In this document: one piece after another, positions 1 through 6,723 of the stretch | Layout of the letters: each line of letters opens with the position of its first letter | Position numbering within the stretch: the first letter of the stretch is position 1 | NCBI GenBank assembly: GCA_021160685.1 | Contig: JAGHCC010000042.1 | Span: 1-6,894 of the forward strand | Direction of reading: 5' to 3' | DNA from: Desulfobulbaceae bacterium | Lineage (GTDB): Bacteria > Desulfobacterota > Desulfobulbia > Desulfobulbales > SURF-16 | Length of the DNA stretch: 6,894 bases | Position numbers and translations under genes: made by a program | Notes under the pieces: model-generated | Databases searched by the model: none | What the model was told of the DNA's origin: nothing | The model's input: only the letters and a program-made list of their open reading frames with translations

Positions 1-24
1 CTGGGGAGAGGGCCGGGGTGAGGG
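1..24. repeat. one arm of a REP-like GC-rich palindromic repeat (truncated by the window edge)
   Basis: The first bases, CTGGGGAGAGGGCCGGGG followed by TGAGGG, match the arm of the common dispersed palindrome of the form 'ccctcacccc..ccctctccc...gggagaggg..ggggtgaggg' found in many proteobacterial genomes, usually at gene ends. Only one arm is visible; the complementary arm would lie to the left of position 1. Read on the minus strand it translates as the NPSPRPSP peptide often seen where such elements intrude on predicted genes. Identification is from recalled pattern, so moderate confidence. Confidence 0.6.
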
Positions 25-534
25 GTTGTTACTTAGAATCCAATCGGGGATCGATGCTTTGGCTGAATCACAGCTTGGGATATACGGTTTAAGATCCAAG
101 ATCGGCGTATCGGCAAAAGCGTCTATCTTGTCAATCTCAACCACATTGCCCGTAACGCTGAGAACCCTACACAGGGTCAGGGCAATAAGATTCGGCCGGA
201 CAGGTGCACGGCATGCAAATACACCGGTTAATGGGTTTTCCCTATTCCTGCGGGGATGTACTTGCAGGACGGAACGCTTCTTCTGTGTGTCGTTGTGGCC
301 AAACCACCAAAAAACCCAGACGTGTGAAAAACCATCGAGCCCGCGCAAAGCTGGCTCAACATCTTTATTCAACAGAAGTGTTGTGCGCTCATTCTCCTTA
401 TGAACCGAGCCAATGGGACTAAGGATGAACTGTTTTTTAGTCATCTGTTCCGATTCCTGGGCAGTCACTGAGTAGGGCAGAATGCCACCCCCTATCACAA
501 TACACATCATGAAAATTATGGTTAAGGATCTCAT
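1..534 (-). CDS. TrmO/UPF0066 (TsaA-like) family protein with an apparent signal peptide (partial, 3' end outside window)
   Basis: The minus-strand frame is open from the ATG at 534 to the window edge (178 codons, no stop). Residues about 31-166 match the TrmO/YaeB (UPF0066) family: FILSPIGSV (36-44), ALRGLDGFSHVWVFWWF (62-78), HPRRNRENPLTGVF (93-106), the complete family signature GVFACRAPVRPN (104-115), and ILDLKPYIP (145-153). The characterised member, E. coli TrmO, uses S-adenosylmethionine to N6-methylate the threonylcarbamoyl-adenosine at position 37 of certain tRNAs. The first 25 residues do not fit a cytoplasmic tRNA enzyme: MRSLTIIFMMCIVIGGG, then LPYSVTA before QES, is a short basic n-region, a hydrophobic core and a V-T-A signal peptidase I site. 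The protein therefore appears to be exported to the periplasm. An internal start at M31 (ATG at 444) would give an ordinary cytoplasmic form, but the strong RBS serves the upstream ATG. The gene follows the response regulator by 21 bp and is probably in its operon. The final codons enter a REP-like repeat, so the true C-terminus is uncertain. Family membership is secure; substrate and location are inference. Confidence 0.88.
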   Translation of the reverse strand, partial: MRSLTIIFMMCIVIGGGILPYSVTAQESEQMTKKQFILSPIGSVHKENERTTLLLNKDVEPALRGLDGFSHVWVFWWFGHNDTQKKRSVLQVHPRRNRENPLTGVFACRAPVRPNLIALTLCRVLSVTGNVVEIDKIDAFADTPILDLKPYIPSCDSAKASIPDWILSNNPSPRPSPQ

Positions 535-539
535 TAGTG

Positions 540-546
540 CCTCCTT
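540..546 (-). promoter_or_regulatory. strong ribosome binding site that decides the start of the TrmO-like gene
   Basis: On the minus strand AAGGAGG (546-540) lies five bases before the ATG at 534, in the 21-bp gap after the response regulator stop. It is the best Shine-Dalgarno in the window. It favours the start that includes the signal peptide over the internal ATG at 444, which has only a distant AGGA. Confidence 0.8.
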
Positions 547-555
547 GTTCCTCTG

Positions 556-1170
556 TCACGTTTTTGTTTTCTTGTTTTTCATCTTACGCAGGATATCCCC
601 GTAATGTTCTTCTGCGCAGTCCGGACACACACCGTGACTGAATATGGCCTCGGAGTGCTCGGTGATATACTGTTCCATCTGTCGCCAATATCCCTCATCA
701 TCACGAATTTTTTTGCAGAAAGCACAGATGGGCAGGAAGCCTGAGAGTCTTTTTACCTCTGCCAGGGCCTGTTTCAGCTTCAGTTTTTGTTTTCTCAGGG
801 TGATATGGGTGTTCACTCGGGCAAGCACCTCAGCCTGTTGAAATGGTTTGGTGATATAATCAACGCCGCCTGCCTCAAAACCGGAAACTTTGTCCTCAAC
901 ACTGTCAAGAGCGGTCATGAAGATAACAGGAATCCCGGCAATCTCCTTGTTTGCCTTTATCCGACGACAGGTCTCAAAGCCGTCCATGCCGGGCATCATC
1001 ACGTCAAGCAGAATAATATCCGGCTGATAATTGTCGAGCACCTGTAATGCCCGGTCCCCGTTTTCCGCAATGCGAACTTCAAAATTATGTTGTTTTAAAA
1101 AGGAAAGCAGAACCTTCAGGTTGGCTGGTTGATCGTCAATGATCAAAATTACAGCATATTTTGTTTCCAT
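556..1170 (-). CDS. response regulator with receiver domain and C-terminal Cys4 (putative zinc-binding) module
   Basis: The 204-residue protein has an intact receiver domain (about 6-122). Visible residues are D12/D13 in the acidic pocket, D56 as phosphoacceptor within 'ILLDVMMPGMDG', T86 (FMTA) and K108 (TKPF). A charged helix rich in Lys and Leu (about 122-143) follows, then a compact module (about 144-192) with C149-x2-C152, the conserved 'KKIRDDEGYW' segment, H172, 'FSHG' (H179) and C182-x2-C185. Two CxxC pairs about 30 residues apart suggest a zinc ribbon or similar structural metal site. From memory, this 'LPICAxCKKIRDDxGYW...SHGxCPxC' tail recurs at the ends of many response regulators and PAS/GAF sensor proteins of deltaproteobacteria and relatives; I know of no assigned function. 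There is no HTH, GGDEF, HD-GYP or methylesterase output. Its place 3 bp after the hybrid kinase makes it the likely phosphotransfer partner. It probably acts by protein-protein contact, or by an activity of the Cys4 module, in the cytoplasm. Confidence 0.93.
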   Translation of the reverse strand: METKYAVILIIDDQPANLKVLLSFLKQHNFEVRIAENGDRALQVLDNYQPDIILLDVMMPGMDGFETCRRIKANKEIAGIPVIFMTALDSVEDKVSGFEAGGVDYITKPFQQAEVLARVNTHITLRKQKLKLKQALAEVKRLSGFLPICAFCKKIRDDEGYWRQMEQYITEHSEAIFSHGVCPDCAEEHYGDILRKMKNKKTKT

Positions 1171-1173
1171 TTA

Positions 1174-4100
1174 TCAGTCCTTTTTGCACATGGCAATAAA
1201 TTTTTCTATCTCAATAAGTTGAAGATCATCCGCTAGTTGCTCAATCCGGTGGGCAAACGCTCTGTATTTGCCGGACTCCATCACTGCAATCTCGGCAGAC
1301 TGTTCCGAAACACCGGTGATATCGCCGGATTGAGCAAGCTTGACAAGATTATCCAGTATATCCTGCGGAGGAGGCAGTATCACTGGTTCGTTGGATGACT
1401 CAGTTGAGCCTTCAGCATATTGCAGTTCTATATGAAGCTGGTCGGCAAGGGTTTCCAGCAGCTCGGTAGCGGGATATGGCTTAATGAAATAGGCGCTGAA
1501 GCCATATTCCAGGCAACGCTGCCTGAGTTTTTTCATATCGGTGATTGAGGCGGTGATGGCAATCACCGGGACATGGGCAAAATCTTGATGCTCCTTTATC
1601 TGTTCGGTGGCAATGAATCCATCCATCTCCGGCATACGCAGATCCATGAGGATCGCATCCGGTTGGAAGCGTTCGCAGGCCGCCAGCACCTCTCTGCCGT
1701 TCTCGGCCTCCTCGGCAACAAAACCAAGGGGCTCCAGGGTATCACGCAAGACGGCCCGGTTCGCTGCATTGTCATCAACAATCAGGATTTTCTTCGAACC
1801 GCCTTTTGCTCCGGAAACGGTGTAACCTGTCACCTTACGTTTTTCCGGATTCGCGATTGCAACATCACCTGAAACAGGCACTTTGATAGCAAAAGAAAAA
1901 CGGCTGCCGGGTCCTTCGCCGGCCTCAGGTTGTTCGTTGATCGGACTGACCAGCTGCAGTGTGCCACCCATGAGATGGATCAGCTTACGGCTGATGGCAA
2001 GCCCCAGGCCGTACCCTTCGGCATACTTCAGCCGTTCGCCGGTCTGCTGGAAGGGTTCAAAAATCTTCTCCTGCATTTCCTGCATGATACCTGCGCCGCT
2101 GTCCTCAATGGTGATCGTTAACAGGGCCTTATTGGATGCAGCAGCCGGTTGTGACTGGACACGCAGTGTACAGTGTCCGCTGTTGGTGAATTTGACCGCA
2201 TTGGAAAGCAGGTTTAAGATCACCTGGCGCAAGCGCAGCTCATCGGTCTCAATCACCGCAGGAAGCGACGCCTGGGGTTCATAGAAAAAATCAAGCTCTT
2301 TTGCCCTTGCCCTGATCCTGATAATATCCACAATTCCCTGGAGAAACTCAGGCAAGGGGAACTCGGTTTTTATCAATTCCATTTTGCCGGCCTCAACTTT
2401 TGAGAGGTCGAGAATGTCATTGATAAGCATCAGCAGGTGCTCACCGGCCTGGTGTATGGTTTTGATGCCACTCTGCTGTTTCAGCGTCAGGGAGGCGTCC
2501 CCGGCAAAGAGCTGGGTATAGCCCAGGATAGCATTAAGCGGCGTACGTAGCTCGTGGCTCATGTTTGATAGAAAAACCGATTTGGCTTGATTGGCCGCCT
2601 CGGCCTTTTTGGCCAAATTTTTCGCGATAAAGATGGCCTCCTCAAGCCGGCTGTTTGTTGCAATCAGTTCTGTTTTAGCCTGTTCCTGTTCAGTGATATC
2701 GCGAATTATATTAATCTTGCTCACACTTCCATCTGGGTTGGCAAGGGGTCCTGCAACGACATCGAAACACCGGCCGTCAGCTGTTGTAGATTGATAGCGT
2801 ACTGTCTCGCCTGCCTCGATTACTTTATTGAGACAGCAATAGGGAGACGGATTTTCCAGACCTCCGAGTGATTCATAGCATATCTTGCCGCGCTGATCAC
2901 CAAACCAGTCAGTCACCGTCCTGTTCATGTCACGTACACGATAATCCGCATCCACAACACACAGGCCCAGGCCGATATCATCAATTGCAGTGATGTAGCG
3001 TTGCAGGTATTCCTGTTCCTTGCTTTCGAGCAACGCCTGGGCAGCCTCTTTATTCTCTGTTATATCGAGATGAATCCCCAGAGCCCGCAAAGGATTCCCC
3101 TCTGCGTCCCGTTCAAAGACTTTGCCCACATCAAGGACCCAGATCCATTTCCCGGACTTGTGCCGTAAGCGATGCTCGCTCTTGTAGACAGAAGTGCGTC
3201 CTTGCAGATGATCGTTGAGAATCCGCATGATTTCTTCTGCTTCATCCGGATGGACAATCTTTTCCCAGGTGGAAAGGTTGGGCTCTATCTCTTCCAGGCT
3301 ATAGCCAATGATCTCTGCCCAGCGTTCATTAAAAATGACATCTCCGCTGACCACATTCCAGTCCCAAGTGCCGAGTTTTGCCCCGTCAATGACAAATTCA
3401 AGACGATTTTTGGCCTCTAGAATCTCTTTTTTCATGAGTATTGTCTGACTTATATCCACAAGATAGCCCTGATAATGGCTGATTTTCCCCTGGCTGTCCC
3501 GCACCAGTGTGGTGCAATCAAGGACCCATACTGATTTCCCGTTACGGTTGATTAGACGGTACGGTTCATGGATAAATCTGTCGTTTTCGGGTACGGAGTT
3601 ATTTGCCACCTCATCAATCACCCGTTGCAGATCATCCGGGTGGATAAGTTCTGCGTACTTTACAGAACCATCATGGAAGTCTTTTGCTGAATAACCCAGA
3701 AGATCAAGGACATTTGCAGAGATTTGCTCCACCGGCCAGTTCTTACTGTTCTTCCAGGTGAAGGTCACCACAGGACCATTCATGAACATATCCCGCTCTC
3801 GCTGCAAAAGAGTCAAGGCATTATGTTGCGCGGTGATATCATGGATAATGCCCAGTGAGCGTAGCGGTTTGCCAGCCTGGTCATACTCTGTGGTGCATAT
3901 TGATCGTACCCACTTTTCCGCGCCATCCTTGGTGATGATGCGATTCTGAATGTCATAGGGCTGGCGGTTTTTCACCGAGTCCGTATAGGAGGTGTTTACA
4001 AAGTCTCGGTCCTCGGGATGGACTCTTTCCAGGAAGGCCTCAGGGGTGGCTGCAAATTGCTGAGGCCGCAGGCCAAAGATACGATATATTTGATCAGACC

Positions 4101-5268
4101 AGCTTAAGTGATTGGTTCCGATGTCATATTCCCAATGGCCAATATTGGCAATTTTTTGTGCCTCTAAAAGCTGCTGTCTCTGCTTTTTCAATTGCTTTGT
4201 GTTGGCCTCAAGGATCTTTCTTTTACTGTATTGCAGATAGAAGGTGGATAAAATCATGATCAGCAGCAACAGACTCAAAGAAAAAATAAGCCTGAAATGA
4301 TGTATTTCATTTATGAAGAAATTTGATTGGCTTCTGATCGTCAAAAAGGCAATCATCTCATGGGTTACAGGATTTAAAACAGGAATAGTGGTGAAGACCA
4401 TATCTATGGAAGGGGCATAGAGTGATATTGCCCGACCACTGTGGGCATTGGCAAAGACCGCATCAGTTATATTTTGTTGCGGCTTGAGCTCTTTCATTTT
4501 TTTACGAGAAACTTCTTTGAGTGCTGCTAAGACGTTTTTGTCATAAAAATAGCCTTTATGGTGAGATTTTCTATAGGCTTTATGCTGTTCGTCTGGAAAT
4601 ACTTTTTTCTTTATCGTCTCTTCCTTGATAAAAAAATTACTCAGCACAAGGTATTGTTGCATCATGGAAGAGGTAAGGGCTTCCGGGCCAAAGGAGATTT
4701 CCAGGCTGCCAAGATGGGTCTGGTCAGCTGCGGTAATGGGAAAAACAAATCGATAGCCGCTGTAGATTCTTCCCTCTTCAAAACCATCAATGGGCGAATG
4801 TTCTGTATTTACATAGTTCACTGTTTCCCGTACATTTGTTAAGTTATCGCCAAATTTTTCAGGTCGATGCAAGCGCAGGAACGATTCATTATCCCGGAGA
4901 TGAAAGTGGAGCTGTCTCACTTTCGCTGCCTTTTGCAGTTCTTCATAGCGTGGCCTGATTTTGGCCAGCAGCTCTTTTCGCAGCCTGTTCTTCTGCTCTT
5001 CATCGGCAGAGAGCAGCTTTTGGTATACATCCTGGATATCAAATCTTTTTATTAAACCTGAATAGATATTTGTACTTAACTGCTTGTATTGGTCATAGAT
5101 AGTATTGTAGGCGAATTGGTATCTTTCTGTGATGAGTTGCAGGTGTTGCTGCTGGTTATGATTTTTTCTACTGTCTAATAGAAAAAACAAGGCAGCTGCC
5201 AGAACGACGAAGACGAAGACAAGGATGAGTATGATTTGTAGTTTTGTGTTCCTTTCTTTTTTTTTCAT
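1174..5268 (-). CDS. membrane-bound hybrid sensor histidine kinase: dCache-like sensor, four PAS domains, HisKA, HATPase, receiver
   Basis: This 1364-residue protein is a multi-input hybrid kinase in the inner membrane. After a basic start (MKKKERN) come TM1 (about 10-31), a periplasmic region of about 290 residues, and TM2 (about 326-346). The periplasmic part contains FHLRDNESFLRLHRPEKFGD (122-141), GFEEGR (162-167) and a 'YRFVFPI...LGSLEISFG' strand set, the pattern of the double Cache 3 ligand-binding fold. Four PAS/PAC units follow at roughly 369-482, 492-610, 621-738 and 755-862. The first three carry the 'HPeD/HPDD/HPDE' and 'W(V/I).(D/S)' PAC signatures; the fourth has C797, C811 and C812. 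A helical linker leads to HisKA with SHELRTP (H905 is the phosphoacceptor). The ATPase has the N box (N1023), G1 EDSGAG (1055-1060), F box IFEPF (1069-1073) and G2 GYGLGL (1085-1090). The receiver has D1165/D1166, phospho-accepting D1209, T1239 and K1263. A helical tail (1297-1362) is typical of such hybrids. All catalytic residues are present. The start has no good Shine-Dalgarno and is followed by a run of nine A bases, but the TM1 context supports it. It is 3 bp from the response regulator gene, its probable partner. The ligand is unknown. Confidence 0.95.
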   Translation of the reverse strand: MKKKERNTKLQIILILVFVFVVLAAALFFLLDSRKNHNQQQHLQLITERYQFAYNTIYDQYKQLSTNIYSGLIKRFDIQDVYQKLLSADEEQKNRLRKELLAKIRPRYEELQKAAKVRQLHFHLRDNESFLRLHRPEKFGDNLTNVRETVNYVNTEHSPIDGFEEGRIYSGYRFVFPITAADQTHLGSLEISFGPEALTSSMMQQYLVLSNFFIKEETIKKKVFPDEQHKAYRKSHHKGYFYDKNVLAALKEVSRKKMKELKPQQNITDAVFANAHSGRAISLYAPSIDMVFTTIPVLNPVTHEMIAFLTIRSQSNFFINEIHHFRLIFSLSLLLLIMILSTFYLQYSKRKILEANTKQLKKQRQQLLEAQKIANIGHWEYDIGTNHLSWSDQIYRIFGLRPQQFAATPEAFLERVHPEDRDFVNTSYTDSVKNRQPYDIQNRIITKDGAEKWVRSICTTEYDQAGKPLRSLGIIHDITAQHNALTLLQRERDMFMNGPVVTFTWKNSKNWPVEQISANVLDLLGYSAKDFHDGSVKYAELIHPDDLQRVIDEVANNSVPENDRFIHEPYRLINRNGKSVWVLDCTTLVRDSQGKISHYQGYLVDISQTILMKKEILEAKNRLEFVIDGAKLGTWDWNVVSGDVIFNERWAEIIGYSLEEIEPNLSTWEKIVHPDEAEEIMRILNDHLQGRTSVYKSEHRLRHKSGKWIWVLDVGKVFERDAEGNPLRALGIHLDITENKEAAQALLESKEQEYLQRYITAIDDIGLGLCVVDADYRVRDMNRTVTDWFGDQRGKICYESLGGLENPSPYCCLNKVIEAGETVRYQSTTADGRCFDVVAGPLANPDGSVSKINIIRDITEQEQAKTELIATNSRLEEAIFIAKNLAKKAEAANQAKSVFLSNMSHELRTPLNAILGYTQLFAGDASLTLKQQSGIKTIHQAGEHLLMLINDILDLSKVEAGKMELIKTEFPLPEFLQGIVDIIRIRARAKELDFFYEPQASLPAVIETDELRLRQVILNLLSNAVKFTNSGHCTLRVQSQPAAASNKALLTITIEDSGAGIMQEMQEKIFEPFQQTGERLKYAEGYGLGLAISRKLIHLMGGTLQLVSPINEQPEAGEGPGSRFSFAIKVPVSGDVAIANPEKRKVTGYTVSGAKGGSKKILIVDDNAANRAVLRDTLEPLGFVAEEAENGREVLAACERFQPDAILMDLRMPEMDGFIATEQIKEHQDFAHVPVIAITASITDMKKLRQRCLEYGFSAYFIKPYPATELLETLADQLHIELQYAEGSTESSNEPVILPPPQDILDNLVKLAQSGDITGVSEQSAEIAVMESGKYRAFAHRIEQLADDLQLIEIEKFIAMCKKD
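1178..1182 (-). promoter_or_regulatory. ribosome binding site of the response regulator, inside the kinase 3' end
   Basis: On the minus strand AAGGA (1182-1178) lies within the last Lys-Lys-Asp codons of the kinase, seven bases before the ATG at 1170. The junction reads TGA TAA ATG: the kinase stop is followed immediately by a second in-frame stop and then the regulator start. This fixes the start and predicts coupled translation of kinase and regulator. Confidence 0.7.
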
Positions 5269-5296
5269 GACGGTTCTGTGGGTAGTTTTTTTGTGC

Positions 5297-5312
5297 GCGG
5301 TGTTTATGCCAA
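5297..5312 (-). promoter_or_regulatory. weak sigma-54-like (-24/-12) promoter candidate ahead of the kinase gene
   Basis: The 71-bp gap between the helicase stop and the kinase start (5339-5269) is the only sizeable gap in the cluster. Read on the minus strand it contains TTGGCATAAACACCGC: a TGGCA block whose GG (5310-5309) is exactly ten bases from a GC (5298-5297), the invariant spacing of sigma-54 promoters. The -12 element is poor (CCGC instead of TTGC). Transcription would start near 5285, leaving a leader of about 17 nt. A small GGTGG/CCACC inverted repeat at 5316-5327 lies just upstream, but its two-base centre and the absence of a following T run argue against a terminator. I see no convincing sigma-70 -35/-10 pair. 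The alternative is that the kinase is simply read through from the helicase gene. Confidence 0.22.
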
Positions 5313-5339
5313 TTTGGTGGCCCCACCTGAATAAGTTAC

Positions 5340-6722
5340 CTATTTCCCTTTGTTCTTCCTTGATAAACGTTTATTCGCGGATACAGTGCCACTGTCACGT
5401 CTCTGTTTTCCCCGGACTCTCGGATTCCTTTTCGATTTTTCCGCGCCTCGTGACTTACTGCCCCTGCGCGGTTTGTTACTACCGCTTTTTTGTTTGCCAC
5501 CCTGTTTTTGCTCCTGCGTTAGCTTTGGTTTTTTCTGTTTTTTTGGTTTCTTCGGGCGCGCCTTCAGCAGACGGGTCAGCGGGACTTGATGAGTCGGGAC
5601 AAAACCTGTTTCAACCTCGCGCACCAGAAGCTGACGGATCAGGGTCTCGATCCCGGAGAGCAGCTTGACCTCATCGGCGCTGACCAGAGAGATTCCTTCC
5701 CCCTCGGAACCGGCACGACCGGTACGGCCGATGCGGTGGACGTAGTCCTCAGGGACTTTAGGCAGATCAAAGTTGATCACGTGGGGCAGTTCAATGATGT
5801 CAATACCGCGCGCGGCAATGTCGGTGGCGACCAGGACACGGATCTTGTTTGTTTTGAAGTCGGCAAGGGTGCGGGTACGCTTTGCCTGACTCTTGTCACC
5901 GTGGATTGCCGCAGCGGAGATGCCGTCCCCCGCAAGTTTCCGAACCAGGCGGTCGGCGCCGTTCTTGGTGCGGGTAAAAACCAGCACCTGCTCCCAGCCT
6001 TTGTTGCGCACCAAGTGACTGAGCAGGGCCGATTTCCTGTTTTTGTCGACCTCGTAAATCCACTGCTTAACGCTCTTTGCCGCGGAGTTTCGTGGGTTGA
6101 CCTCTATCTGTACCGGATTTTTGAGGAGATTGTCGGTGAGTTTGCGGATGTCGCTGGAAAAGGTGGCCGAGAAGAGGAGGTTCTGTCGTTTTTTCGGCAG
6201 CAAAGCCAGTATTTTGCGGATATCGTCAATGAAACCCAGGTCAAGCATTCGATCTGCCTCATCAAGGACCAGAGTATCTACTTGCGAGAACTTCACTGCG
6301 TTCTTGCTGAAAAGGTCGAGTAAGCGTCCCGGTGTCGCCACCAGCACATCGAGCCCGCCACGCAGTTTCATCATCTGCGGATTGATCTTCACCCCACCAT
6401 AGACAACGCTCGACTTAAGCGAAAGGTGTTTGCCGTAGCTGGCAACGCTATCGGCAATCTGCACCGCCAGTTCACGAGTCGGCGCTAGAATCAAGGCGCG
6501 GATGTGGTTCGCCTTCACTTTAGAACCACTGGCAAGACGCTGCAGCAGAGGCAGTACAAAACCGGCTGTTTTACCGGTGCCGGTCTGGGCCGCAGCCATG
6601 ACATCCTTGCCAGAGAGAACGGCAGGGATTGCCTTGATCTGGATCGGAAAAGGAGTGGAATAGCCCTTTTCATCAAGAGCACGAAGAATGGGATCGGAGA
6701 GTCCGAGGGAAGAAAATGACAT
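5340..6722 (-). CDS. rhlE: RhlE-type DEAD-box ATP-dependent RNA helicase
   Basis: This is a complete 460-residue DEAD-box helicase, predicted to be a cytoplasmic RNA-dependent ATPase that remodels RNA or ribosome-assembly intermediates. All family motifs are intact: the Q motif region (F3, then GYSTPFPIQ at 20-28), motif I AAQTGTGKT (44-52), Ia PTREL (81-85), GG (109-110), TPGR (130-133), II DEAD (154-157), III SAT (185-187), IV around LVFTRTKNGADRL, V ATDIAARGID (299-308) and VI HRIGRTGR (329-336). The opening MSFSSLGLSDPILRAL is typical of RhlE, as opposed to DbpA, SrmB or CsdA. Residues from about 388 to 460 form a very Lys/Arg-rich, low-complexity tail, as in other RhlE proteins, which probably binds RNA non-specifically. 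The start is supported by the conserved N-terminus. The ATG lies one base after the TGA of the upstream RCK_C gene (TGATATG), with only a weak GGA upstream, which suggests termination-reinitiation. RhlE is often associated with cold response and RNA decay, but nothing here shows its regulation. It ends in TAG at 5342-5340. Confidence 0.95.
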   Translation of the reverse strand: MSFSSLGLSDPILRALDEKGYSTPFPIQIKAIPAVLSGKDVMAAAQTGTGKTAGFVLPLLQRLASGSKVKANHIRALILAPTRELAVQIADSVASYGKHLSLKSSVVYGGVKINPQMMKLRGGLDVLVATPGRLLDLFSKNAVKFSQVDTLVLDEADRMLDLGFIDDIRKILALLPKKRQNLLFSATFSSDIRKLTDNLLKNPVQIEVNPRNSAAKSVKQWIYEVDKNRKSALLSHLVRNKGWEQVLVFTRTKNGADRLVRKLAGDGISAAAIHGDKSQAKRTRTLADFKTNKIRVLVATDIAARGIDIIELPHVINFDLPKVPEDYVHRIGRTGRAGSEGEGISLVSADEVKLLSGIETLIRQLLVREVETGFVPTHQVPLTRLLKARPKKPKKQKKPKLTQEQKQGGKQKSGSNKPRRGSKSRGAEKSKRNPRVRGKQRRDSGTVSANKRLSRKNKGK

Positions 6723-6723
6723 A

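Noticed and set aside
26..403. A 125-codon plus-strand open frame at the left of the window.
   Set aside because: The opposite strand encodes the TrmO-family protein with a complete family signature and a strong RBS; this plus-strand frame is its shadow.
1573..2284. Several plus-strand open frames of 60-133 codons within the kinase region.
   Set aside because: They overlap the conserved HATPase and receiver coding sequence on the minus strand and lack RBS or family similarity.
5316..5327. GGTGG/CCACC inverted repeat in the helicase-kinase gap considered as a terminator.
   Set aside because: The stem is only five pairs with a two-base centre and is not followed by a T run in either direction, so it does not look like a rho-independent terminator.
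5586..6323. A 245-codon plus-strand open frame opposite the helicase gene.
   Set aside because: It is entirely antisense to the intact, motif-complete RhlE gene, and its translation shows no recognisable domain; it arises from the third-position composition of the helicase.
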